Source: Ophiostoma sp. CBS 140.51
Lineage: Eukaryota > Ascomycota > Sordariomycetes > Ophiostomatales > Ophiostomataceae
Direction: 5' to 3'
DNA length: 64,000 nt
Assembly: GCA_029298735.1 (NCBI GenBank)
Contig: JANSLP010000039.1
Span: forward strand, 1-64,000
A program made the translations under genes and the position numbers. Below the pieces are notes generated by a model. The model was not told the origin of the DNA. It worked only from the letters and a program-made list of their open reading frames with translations, and ran no database searches. Position 1 is the stretch's first letter; the number at the start of each line of letters is the position of its first letter. Positions 45,101 through 55,822 of this stretch are shown in pieces.

Positions 45101-45136
45101 CTTCGTCTTCGCCTTCGCCTTCGCCTTCTCCTTCTC
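45101..45136. repeat. hexanucleotide repeat CTTCGN/CTTCTC, 6 units
   Basis: Six contiguous units read CTTCGT, CTTCGC x3 and CTTCTC x2 in a CT-rich promoter region. Confidence 0.7.
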
Positions 45137-46029
45137 CTCTTGTTCATCTCCTTTCCTCCACCGACCGAACCTCGCGATCCCTCTCAAACCCATCTCGCTT
45201 GGGCTTTTCAATAGCCTTATCGATCTTCGCGCACCTCTCTTTATCGTTTATTGTCTCGGAAACGACCCTCCACCCGTCCTCGCGTACCGCCCAAAAGACT
45301 GCGGCCTAGCTGTCCCGGTGCCTGAAGCTATCACCAACTTCACGTCATCCGACTTCTGCTCTCGTTTCGATATTGTCCCATCAACTGCGATATCTATCAC
45401 AGTTGTGACTTTATAGCCTCTCTAACTTACCTCCAACAAATCTCTACCGTCGACCCGGTGTCGATCGAACCCTAGACGAAGCTCCAAGGCCGCCCCCAGC
45501 AATCTCGTGTTGCTCCCAACGAACCGACCAAACAAATCGAGCTCGTGTCGCTCTTCTGTCTTGACATCAGACTTTTGTCTATGCCTCTATCTGTCTTAGT
45601 TGAACTGCACAGCTCTTCTTTTCTTCTCTCTCTCCAAACAAAACCAACCCTGTACCAGCTTCGTCCTGTCTAGTTGTCCCTATACAAAAAGCCAGACTGC
45701 AAGCACAGAGCTTCGTCTGCCGCGCATTTATCGGAGGACTTTCCCTTTTTGTACTAAAAAAGGGAACTCCCATTACCGTTGTTTATCGAGTTTCATCGAG
45801 AAGCCAAGTTTCTTTGTATCTGGAAAAGAAAGGCCCCCCAAGGAGTGTACGTACCAATAGCTCTGTTCTGTCTTTGTTTGTCGTGGTTTTCGTGTTCTTC
45901 CTTTCTTCTTCCTCTGCATTTTCTCAATCTTGAGGTTTCTTTCCTTGTTTTTGCATTCTTTCCCTGCGTTCTATCTTCGTTCTTTTCCTCCATATTGTTT
46001 CCTCCTTGAGCTCTCCAAGACATTGCATC

Positions 46030-46146
46030 ATGGCATCCTTGGCAGTCGGCGTTGAAGATGGAGCGCGCATTTCTTGTATCTCTGGTCCTAACCTAGGTCT
46101 CAATACAGTTTCAGTGGACACAGCAACTGCACCCGGCATCACATAG
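46030..46146 (+). CDS. possible upstream ORF (38 aa) in the CPSF6-like leader
   Basis: An ATG at 46030 opens a 38-codon frame that ends at a TAG (46144-46146), 66 nt before the main start at 46213. The peptide begins MASLAVGVEDGARISC and ends APGIT; it matches nothing I know. Whether it lies in the mature leader depends on the unseen transcription start and any leader intron. If transcribed, it would be a typical repressing uORF. Confidence 0.3.
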   Translation: MASLAVGVEDGARISCISGPNLGLNTVSVDTATAPGIT

Positions 46147-46212
46147 CCCTCCGTGTATTGACTTTATCTGTTTCTGTGTTCTTATTTTATTACCACCCCA
46201 CAACCCGACAAG

Positions 46213-47573
46213 ATGACGACCGAAGAGGATTTCGAGATTGACATCTATGGCGATGCCAACGGTGACGACCAGAGCGCCAACGACAACAACAACAACAACA
46301 ACAACGGCCAGAACCAGGGCCAGGGCCAAGGCCACGACTACGACGACCAGAGCCACCAAGACGACCAGAACAACCAGGCCGACCATTCAAATGCTGTAGC
46401 CAAGACAACAGAAAAGCAGTCACCGCCGACACAAGGCGTTAAGCGGAAAGGCAGTTCAGACGACCGTCCGATAGACCCGGGTGCGACAACGGCCATTATG
46501 GTGTCGGAGCTGAGCTGGTGGGTCACAGACGACGAAATCCGCGGCTGGATCGCAGCAGTAAAGTGCGAAGAGGAGCTCAAGGATATCACGTTCAGCGAAC
46601 ACAAGGTCAACGGCAAGAGCAAGGGGTAAGTCGGCGCCATACAAGCAGGAACCACTTTGCACGCGCAGCATATGCTAACGTATATCCCCCTTTACTTCAT
46701 AGGCAAGCCTACATTGAGTTCACGTCACAACAGGCGGCAACGGCCACCAAGCACCGAATCGAGTCACAGCCCGCGGGCGAGTTCCAGGCAGGCCAAGGGC
46801 CGAAGAAGCATAGCGTCATCTTCTCGTCGCCAGCAACAAACCCCTTCCGCACGCTGCCCAAGGACACACCCGGCCGGGGCGGCGCACACAACTCGCAGAA
46901 CCGGAATGCCTCGGGCTCCTACCAGGACCGCTCTGGCGGCAACTACAATAACAACAACAATTACAACAACAATGGCGGCGGCTACCGTGGCCGTGGTGGC
47001 GGCAACATGTACAACAACCGCGGCGGCGGCATGAACAACCAGGGCGGTGGCGGGTTCAACCGCAACTTCAGCGGCGGCAATATGAACGCCTTCAACAGCA
47101 ACGGCGGTGGTGGACCGATGAACTTTGGCGGCAACCCCATGGGTGGCGGCGGTGGCGGCTTTAACGGCAACTTCCGCGGCAACATGGGCGGCGGTGGCAT
47201 GCGCGGTGGCCCCGGCGGCATGCGCGGCGGTCGTGGCGGCGGCGTTGGTGGACCGATGGGCGGTATGATGGGCGGCATAGGCCCGAACATGGGCGGCATG
47301 AATATGGGCGGCATGCCCGGCATGAACCCGATGGGCAACATGCCTGGCGGTATGGGCGGTATGGGTGGCATGAACCCCATGGGCATGGTCGGCGGCGGTA
47401 TGCCCAACTTCCAGGGTATGCACCCCAACTTCACGCCCAACTTCTTTGGTGGTGGCGGCCAGGGAGGTCAGGGCGGTATGGTCGGCAACCAAGGCGGTGG
47501 TGGAGGCGGCAACCAGGGCGGCGGCGGCGAGTGGCAGAACCCACACGGCGCAAAGCGGCAACGGCCAGAGTAA
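46213..47573 (+). CDS. CPSF6-like RRM and glycine-rich RNA-binding protein
   Basis: Two exons: 46213-46625 and 46703-47573, across a 77-nt intron (GTAAGT...TTCATAG), giving 427 aa. The join falls inside the RRM: NGKSKG-QAYIEFTSQ. The N terminus has acidic residues (EEDFEIDIYGD) and an Asn/Gln-rich tract. The RRM runs from about residue 95 to 165 (TAIMVSELSWWVTDDEIRGW, ITFSEHKVNGKSKGQAYIEF), with the WW and DDEI features of the CPSF6/CFIm68 type. The C-terminal half is Gly/Asn/Met-rich with GGM and RGG-like GRGGG repeats. CPSF6 belongs to cleavage factor I in mRNA 3' end processing. The family fit is by RRM pattern; other Gly-rich RRM proteins are an alternative. Confidence 0.85.
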
Positions 47574-50500
47574 GGAGCGAGCCGGGGCTATGTTTGGCAG
47601 ACCTATGCCCATGCCACTACCGAAGAGCGTTATCGTGCCCCCCCCCTCCCCCTCTCCTCACTCTTTGGCCTTTTTTGGCAATCACCCCTGTCGTCTCCAA
47701 CTGGCGCGTTGTACTATTATGGAAGAAAGCAGACGAGCAAAACGTCTGGCTGAGGCAAGGGATCGGGACGTTTCTAATTTTGTTGTTTCTCCTTCTGCTC
47801 GTTTTTGTTTTACTCATTCACGGCTTTCCTTTTGTCCTGTTTCCGTCCTTTCCTTCCGCCGGGTCTTCTTGCGTTTCTGTTTCTCTATACGGCCCTGTCT
47901 CTTTTTTTTTCTTTTTGCCTTTCGCTTCTACCAATTTGTGTTGTTATATATCTCCTATACTTACTTGCATCGTTATCTCTTGTCTGACTCAAATAAAGGC
48001 TTTCTCCATCTTCCATACTTCTTCATACATGCCAAGGTGTTTCTTTTTCCCAGTCAAACCAGTGTACCAAAGTAACAAATGTCGCTTGCGTACATCGTTG
48101 TCCTGCATTGTCTTGGCCTGTTTTCTGTGCTTCGGAGCCGGCTGCAGATTGTCCCAGAACAACAACAGCCTCTCTCTCTCCCCTTACCCATCCCTGTCTT
48201 GGCGATGCACGATTTCGTCTCGGGATGTAAAATGGTAGTACTCGTTCTTCGGGCCGTGAGTATGAAATAGCAACGGCCGAAACTTTGTAGCTACAGAAAG
48301 AAACGTTTCCATCGCGGCTGTCGTAACTGTTACTCTTCTTGGAAATACCATCATTCTCGGTGAGTATCATGAAAGTCTCAAGTCTGTTCACAATGGAGTG
48401 TCGCACCACAACGTCTTCTTTCTCCTTTTCCCTTTTCCCTTTTCCCTGACAGCTGCCAGACCAGAAATGCGAGTGGAGGGTGGAGTGACAAATTTAATCA
48501 ATATCCCGACTGGTGGAAAACTCGCTCAATCTGTCTCTCTCTCTTCACCCGGGGACCTGTTCCCATTCCATTTCTCATAATGAAAACGAAATGAAAAAGC
48601 CATCAATTTTATTCTCCGAGTCTGGCACACTTGCGTTTCCCCATTTCTCTTGCCTCGTGCCTCGCAGCCTCCTTTGTCTCTCTTCCCGTAAGCTGCAAGT
48701 TGTGGCACCATCCATTTGTCTTTTTTTGCTTTCTTGGAGAACAACCGTTGCATGTTTACTTTCCTTTTACGTCTTAAAGACCCTGCTTTCTTTAACATCC
48801 GAAACGTTGCCTTTTGCTGTTGCTTCTGCTGCTTTCCGACACCTTGTTTTATGTAGTAAACAAAAGACTGATACAAGAGTACACAAAAGCCTTAAAATCC
48901 AATAAGTACAGGTACATCCCGAGCCAGCACACCTCGTCTCCCGAAAAGGAGGGGAGGGTTGCAGCAGTTTCCTGTGTGCCATGTCTGCGTGTGTGACTTT
49001 GGACCGTTCTGGCAACCCCACCGATTCGGTCCAGGCTCTGGCCGTATTGGAGGGGCTGGCGGGCCAATCGTTGCGATTTGGAGACTGCAGTCGTCAACCA
49101 CTCGCGCCTGCCGCGCCCAGGATGAGAAGGACGACACGGACAGCACGGCAAGAACAGACGAGCAGACGAGCAGACAGGGGAAAGAAGGACCCATGAGAAG
49201 TGAGAAGAGAGTGAGCTCGTGAGGGAAGGTGAGCATGTTATTTGCATTTTTTTGCATTTTCTGTCGGTTGCTCTTTCCTTTCGTAAACTTGCTCTTGCTC
49301 TCGTTTCGTATGGGACCCATTATGCGGCAGCTTGGCAGGAGCAAGAACCACCAGCAAGACAGCAAGAGGGATATGGGGAAGAACGACGGGACAAGACCAA
49401 AAGCGGGTTCATTGTTGTACGCTGTGAGGAATCAAAGACATCTCCAAGGTCGATCTAGAGTCTAGATACGGACAGTAAGTGTATGAGGTATGACAATAGG
49501 ACGACCGTTTCGAAGAAGAAGAAACGCCATTGTCGCACCGGCCATGCATTACATCGTACACACCATACCTCTCCATACCGTATCGGACGTCCTTTCACAA
49601 AGTACAACTAAAACGCAACGACACATTCAAATCACTGCCGAGAAAAGGGAAGCAAGCAAGCAAACATGGGGAAGGACCGGAGGACGAAAGATCCCAGAAT
49701 GGCAAAAGAAAGCAGGGCTGGCAGGGTAGGATCCACCCGTGTCCTCTGCAAGCGACCCAAGAAAAAGGAAAGGTCGAATCGAAGAAGACCGTTGGCACTG
49801 AGAGGACGGACCGCAAGCAGTCCGCTCGAAGTCTGGCAGCCCGCGGGCACTGTCTGGCAGCGAGCTAACTTTTCAGTATGAGCACGTTTTTTTTCGTTCT
49901 TACGCCGTTCTTGGAAGGTTCCCGCCCCCTCCTCTCTCATACTGTGTCGAGTGTGTGTAGTTTCGTAGTGTGCATAGTCGCTCTTTCCCCAAAAGACCTC
50001 CCATAAATTTTGGCGTCGGTTTCGAGCTCCGTAAACTTGCTCACTTTTTTGGGCCAACGAGGTGGGACAAAGCGCAGAGGCAAACTACGACTGCCAAAAA
50101 ACAAAAGAGGCCTTCAAATAAACCTCACCCCCAGACTTTCCAACATCATCTACATTTTTTCTTTTATTTCTCTCCAGCTTTCACTTTCACGATCTTTTAT
50201 TCTACATTCTTTCTTCATTCGCTTCGTTGACCCCGACCCGTCTCTCGCACTGCAAAGTACGCTCCTCATCCACCCCGGTCGCTCTTCCCACTACTCTCGT
50301 CGACCCGCCAAGGCTCTTTCCATCACGCAGCCTAATAACCTCACTCTATCTGTCGCCAGACAATCTATCAAATCTCTTTTTCCCGGATTCTTTCGAGCGT
50401 CTACAAGAGCGTCCTGCATCCAGAGGCTCCTCCAGCTTGTTCTAGATCGCAGCCCCTCCCACATCATCTCTTTACCGACGTCTGACAAGCTTGTCCACGA

Positions 50501-50674
50501 CACTGCTTGTTGACCCGAAAGTGACCGACTCCCACCTCGACCTCGTCAGCTCTTCCTTTCTCCGCTCCTCTCTCAATATCCGCATAAAGGGCTTCGTTGC
50601 TTCCGTCGCCTTTTCTCAGCCTTTTTCTCTTCCTTTTTTTTCTCCCACATTTCGCCCACACCCAAACCGCAGCA
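47574..50674. other. 3.1-kb intergenic region, no gene seen
   Basis: It starts with the CT-rich 3' flank of the CPSF6-like gene and ends with a CT/TC-rich promoter and leader of the copper transporter gene (about 50,100-50,674). Short open frames between lack motifs and cannot be joined into a gene with confidence. Confidence 0.4.
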
Positions 50675-51226
50675 ATGGACGGCATGGACATGGATTCGTC
50701 CAGCTCCAACTCGACCTCGATGGGCATGATGGCCGTTTTCTTTACTGCTACCGATACCTCCCTTTACTCGATGAACTGGACTCCGAGCTCAACTGGACGG
50801 TATGTCGGCACCTGTATCTTCCTTATTATGCTCGCCACCCTCTTCCGCGGTCTCCTCGCCTTCAAGGCCCGCGCCGAGTCGCGCTGGCTTGACGCGGAGC
50901 TGGAACGCCGCTACGTCGTCGTCCCAGGCAAGCCCGCCCTGTCTCAACAGATCTCTCAGGACTCCGATGCCAAGCGGATGATTCTCTCGGAAAACGGCAT
51001 CGAAGAAGACGTTATGGTGCTCAAGAAGCGCCACACCCACGTCCGTCCCTGGCGCCTGTCTGTCGACCCCCTCCGCGCCCTTCTCGACACGCTGCTGGCC
51101 GGCGTCGGCTATCTCCTGATGATTGCGGTGATGTCCATGAACGTCGGCTATTTCTTGTCGGTTCTCGGCGGCACCTTCCTGGGCAGCCTGCTTATCGGTC
51201 GCTACATCGTGCTGATGGAGCACTGA
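50675..51226 (+). CDS. Ctr-family copper transporter
   Basis: Single exon, 183 aa. The N terminus is Met-rich (MDGMDMDSSSS, SMGMM), as in Ctr proteins that bind Cu(I) outside the membrane. The segment FFTATDTSLYSMNWTPSSTGRYVGTCIFL leads into the first transmembrane helix. Two further helices follow a basic loop: the second carries the conserved M-x3-M copper motif (MIAVMSMN) and the third the G-x3-G packing motif (GTFLGSLLIG). This three-helix pattern defines trimeric Ctr copper permeases. Plasma membrane or vacuolar membrane localisation cannot be decided; the short N terminus leaves both open. The leader is long and CT-rich; I do not see a clear copper-response element. Confidence 0.94.
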   Translation: MDGMDMDSSSSNSTSMGMMAVFFTATDTSLYSMNWTPSSTGRYVGTCIFLIMLATLFRGLLAFKARAESRWLDAELERRYVVVPGKPALSQQISQDSDAKRMILSENGIEEDVMVLKKRHTHVRPWRLSVDPLRALLDTLLAGVGYLLMIAVMSMNVGYFLSVLGGTFLGSLLIGRYIVLMEH

Positions 51227-54200
51227 GGCGTCGAAGCGAAAGTAGCAGGGACGACATCACAATCACACCACGATATGTCACGGAGACTACTAGGTCAGCA
51301 GAGTACCGAGTCACAGCGAGCGAGCGTCAACGCAACACTTTCTTCGACAACAGTTTCGTCGTCCTTTTTTTTCCTTTTTTTTCACTCGCTTCGATGGCCG
51401 CTTTGGTCTCGGCGAGTTGCGTTTATGAATCACGAATGAGGCGCGAAATGGCCAGGCGTTTAAGGAATGATATTAGGGATCATTTGTTTTTTATCTTCGT
51501 TTTTTTCTCTTGCTATACTATACAATGTCTACAGCGTAGACATAGATATACAATCAGATTTCCTTCAATTTAATTCTCGTGATGATGCACCTGTACAGAC
51601 ACCAAAAGGTACCAGTACATTCGCCCACCCTTCTGGCTGTCCCGCAGGGTGGTGGCGCTAGCGCCTTTTGCTGTGCCGTGCAGAAATGCGCGCAAATGTG
51701 CTCAACCCACGCCCAGAGCGCCCGCATCCCACTGTTGAAAGCAACGTCGAAATACTTGGGAACCAGTAAGGAAAGAGGTGCATGCATGCAACCCTATTCG
51801 GACTCGGAGAACAGCCATGTCGTCTCAGACCACCACTACCGGCGCCGTGGCCGGCAAACATTTGAAATACAGAAAGAGTAAAAAGGAACAAAATATCACA
51901 ACAACATGAGAACTCGACTTTGTGAAGAGCAGAAATGTAAATGATACTCGTTGATTGCGTATACCTGACAATAATGGACGATGGCGAGCAGACATGTTTT
52001 GTAAAGTTGGTATACGCTGTCTTCTAATTTGCAATGTTGTACATTTTCTAAATCAGAGATGAATAAATCAATAGAAAAATAAATGTTTTTAAAGAAAACC
52101 CCAAAATAAAATACAAATACAAATACAAATACAAATACAAATACAAATACAAATACAAATACAAATACAAATACAAATACAAATACAAATAAATCACAAC
52201 AAAATAAACTACAAAATAAATAATACGAAGAGGGAGAAGGAAGCATTAAGATCAACAACCGAAAAAGAGACATGCACGTAGATATGAAAAAAAAGAGCAA
52301 CCTTCCACCCAAACATACATCCCCATACAACGAAATATGTAACGTCTGAAGGATTAAACAGGATGCATGTGTATGCGATTCACCCGATCAGCCTTATGGC
52401 CAAGGGTGATCTCGAGCCCGTCCTCAGATAGAGCAGTTGACAAGACTGTGTCTTGCCATATTGGGTTGCCTTGATGACCAGACTCCTCTTCCCATATCTG
52501 GAAACCCGAACACTTGCACATGGCACAGCTTCCTTCCTAAAAGACGACAAGTGGTAAGAATCCTGCCGACACGGATGCACCCGTGAGCCTCGTCCGAGCA
52601 TGACTCGCGAGGTTCAATTCACGAGACAACTGACAATCGTGGTTAGATCAAGGATGCTTTGCTGACATTCCTGGCAACCAAACTTCTTTTGTTTGACAGA
52701 AAATGTGGGTTGTTGATGGGTTGGCCCGTGACAGAAAACAGCTCGGATCTAACTGTGCAGGGAATTTCGCCTTTGCGTGAACCGGGCGTCTGGAGACCGT
52801 GGCTCGCGTGGGTTTGCCACCATGATCAAAAGACGCAAAGACCAACGCACGGGAACAGGGGCTGATGAACAAGACGGTGGTCCGACAAAAGAGCCCAAAA
52901 GGAATTATTTTCGACTTGTTCCCGGGAATGCGCAAGCAAGGGGTCCGGGCAGAAAAATATGGAAATACTTATTGTCTGGAACGGGGGAAAAGCGACCTTC
53001 CCGATCAGGAAGGGCCTATCTATCTGGTTTGGGTAATTTCTCCAACTTACACGTCTCAAACAAGTAATTTTTGCTTGCCTTGTAGAAACAACGACATCCC
53101 GACAAAGATGTAAAAAGACACGTACAAAGCAAAAAGAAACAAAAATAGCAGATTTTATCAGGACTTTCACAATCTTGAACGAGATTTTCTTGATGACGGA
53201 ACCTACGAGACCCCGGCCCCTGCTTCTGCTTACAACCACCGGCAGCATGCCCTTGGTCATCTACTCGCAGCCAATACAGATACCGTCGCCATCATCAGAT
53301 ACAGCGTCGAATAGAAGACATCATCAAGCTTTGACTTTAATGGACTATTTTCCTATCCCGGAAATGTTCAAAATCACTCGACCCATAATTACTGTATTCG
53401 TGTCACAGCCCGGAAGGATGGGAGGTTTGCACTGCCCGCTGCCTCCTCAAGAAGCCGCGTGGTCTTGAAGAGAACACGAGTAGGATGATACACGAGGCCA
53501 TGCTTCCTGATATAAAAGGACTGTTCATATGAATATGTCACCGGAATTGGTGGTAGTTGACCCGAATCCGAGAAGAAAGACGTACTAGATGTACGTTGAA
53601 GTCTTTAACCCGGCATCGATGGACGAGGCTGGCTTTTTGCAAGGCCTTGATGGGGGCGATGCAAAGAAGTTCTTGAAGGTGATGAGTCGACGGAAGAAGA
53701 TAAAGGTAGGATGAGGCATCGACGCTACGGCTGAGGCCACCATGGTCAGAATGCGGAGGCGCGGAGAGTACATCGACGTTGTCTATGTCGATGCCGCCAC
53801 TATCATAGCCACGAGTCATCACTTCTGGCCTATGTACCATCACAGGGGTCGATGGAAGACCCTTGAAATCGAGAAGGGGTCTTTATTTAATACAGTGAAT
53901 CATTCTTTGCCTCTGATTCTGGTAGGTGCCTGCCGGGCCGGCAGGAACGGATGGCAGGGTCCTTTGCTCCCCCAAATGATGACTCGGCCATGACGCTTTC
54001 TATAAGGTAAGCATCCGAGGGGTAGCCTCGTCGCAGACTATACCGAACGGGCTTTATCGTCGCGTCACTGTTGATTGGAAAACAACATCATTTGAAATCA
54101 AATGCATCTTTTTTCATTCTCTCCTAATGGGCAAGAAAAGCAACTAAATCTTTTTTGATGTGAGGGCAGAGAGTACACGGTGCACGCCGGTCACCTGATA

Positions 54201-54860
54201 AACACAGAAAGCAGTAAACGGTAAACAGGTAAAACAAACAAGATGGAACTCGCAGTAAATGCAAAAGGAAAAAGCTGTAGACTTCAACAGTCGATAGAAA
54301 CGGTAACGGTTATGGCAACGGTGATGGATACCAAACCTTATACTGCATCATATCGACGCGGGTGCTGCGAGTCGAGGATGGAATAAAAACGGTGGTAAAA
54401 ACACAGCATAGCAAAGCTTTAACGACACAGCAACACACAATCAGAAGCAGATAACATTGAAAGAAAGAAAACGAGTCGAATAATAGAAAAAGAAAGACCT
54501 GGGGGAAAAGGGTAAAAGTAATGGAAACTGTAAAAACACGAATAAACGCCAAACCATCACCAAAGGGCCTCGCCCATACATATTAGGAAAAGAGGGGAAT
54601 GCATTATATGCTGGGTATCCGCGCAGCAAGAAAATAGAGGGCGGCGAAAGAGTGATGTGAAAAAGAAAAAAAAAACTGAGTCTCTCGTCGACAGGTATAA
54701 ATATGTCAAGCAGAGATATCGGTAGAGCGAGGCCCTAAACTCGCAACACACAACGGCTGTGGCAAGTCAGTCAATAGGCATGATGGTGCCTTGACAATGC
54801 CGTGGAAGAAAAGACACAATTAACAGCAGCACCGTAGCATCATCTCCACGGGTGGCTATC
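51227..54860. other. 3.6-kb intergenic region with a hexanucleotide microsatellite, no gene seen
   Basis: The region separates the copper transporter from the convergently oriented Mcm1 gene. It is A/T-rich in the middle, with the microsatellite at 52111-52190. ORFs near 53.2 and 53.6 kb have no family motif and no consistent exon partner. Confidence 0.4.
52111..52190. repeat. microsatellite (ATACAA)n, about 13 copies
   Basis: Perfect 6-bp units run for 80 nt inside an A/T-rich non-coding region. The repeat opens reading frames on both strands (a Phe-Val repeat in one minus-strand frame), which are artefacts of the array. Confidence 0.9.
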
Positions 54861-55822
54861 CTATGTCTGGTGACCCGAATGCTGGGGCATGGCGTATTGG
54901 TTGTTGCGCTGGACGTAGTTGCTATACGCCAGAGCCTGATTGGGGTCCATAGACACATTCGGCATGTAGCCGGGAGCCATGTGGGCGCTCTGGGGCAGGC
55001 CGCGGTTTTGATTCGGGGCGAGGTGACCAGAGCCAGGCTCTTCGGGGCTGTCGACCTGGCTGGGCTCATCGACACCGTTATCGCCGGCGCTCGTCGGTTC
55101 GGGGGCGTTGAGGCATGCCTGTAGACGAGATGGTTAGCATGCAGGTCGAGTAAACGCCGGTGTGACGAGGAATAGGCAGGAGGGGAGGAGCAAAGCCCGC
55201 AATGACGCGCTGATGGAATGCGTGCTGCTGGCCTTGCTCAGATCGCCAAATCCTTTTGTAGACTTACCTGGATCAGGTTCTTGCCCTCGGCCTTGGTGAC
55301 AAGTGGCTGCAGCTTGGGTGTGGTGAAGGTGTAGACGAGACCGGTTTCTGACACGACAAGCAGCAGGACCTGGGTGCCGGTGAGGACGGAGAGCTCGTAA
55401 GCCTAGACGAGGGGAGAAAACAACAATCGTTAGCAAACAGATCCAAAAAGTGAAGGTGAGTAGTGAGTAGACCTCCAAGAGAGGCAGCACCGCGAAGCCA
55501 GAAAGAGGCAAACGCAGGAGGCCCAAAGAGGCAGGAGGATGCGCGAGGGGTGCGAGAATTTGTACGGAATAAGTCATACCTTCTTCATGATGCCAGCCTT
55601 GCGCTTCGAGAACGTAATGTGGCGGCGAGACTTGTCGCTGATGAACTTGATCTCAATCTTGCGGCGCTCGCGGCCACCTTTCTCATCGTCATCATCGTCG
55701 TCGTCGACTGCGCTGGGACGCGCCCGCTTGGTGCCACGGCTCTCGGCAACAGTGTTGCCGTTGGACTGGGACTCGTCGAGTTCAGGCGTAGCCTGGTCGT
55801 GCTGATCCGTGATCTCGGTCAT
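54861..55822 (-). CDS. MCM1: Mcm1/SRF-type MADS-box transcription factor
   Basis: Three exons: 55822-55580, 55402-55268 and 55118-54861, with introns of 177 nt (GTATGA...GTCTAG) and 149 nt (GTAAGT...CTACAG), giving 211 aa. The MADS domain spans the exon 1/2 junction (about residues 52-108): RRKIEIKFISDKSRRHITF, KRKAGIMKKAYELSVLTGTQ and VLLLVVSETGLVYTFTTPK. The stretch up to GKNLIQACLNAPE is the SAM extension of the SRF/Mcm1 group. The N terminus has an Asp-rich run; the C terminus is Pro/Gln/Asn-rich. Mcm1 homologues are nuclear DNA-binding factors that with partners control mating, cell cycle and development. The upstream sequence for more than 8 kb has no recognisable gene, so a long regulatory leader is possible. 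Confidence 0.96.

Larger units (their letters stand above)
44448..46212. other. divergent promoter/leader region of SSS1 and the CPSF6-like gene
   Basis: About 1.76 kb. The SSS1 side is CT-rich on the minus strand. The plus-strand side from 45,000 is CT-rich with a hexanucleotide CTTCGC run and looks like promoter and long 5' leader. A 38-codon upstream ORF is present just before the main start. Confidence 0.45.

Noticed and set aside
45455..45485. Reverse-strand GGGTTCGATC resembling a pol III B box
   Set aside because: The flanks cannot form a T stem and no cloverleaf can be drawn, so it is not a tRNA.
46764..47612. Long minus-strand frame (282 codons, Ala/His/Val-rich)
   Set aside because: It is the antisense shadow of the Gly/Asn/Met-rich C terminus of the CPSF6-like gene and has no domain content.
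51896..52330. 144-codon minus-strand ORF with Phe-Val repeats
   Set aside because: Created by the (ATACAA)n microsatellite.
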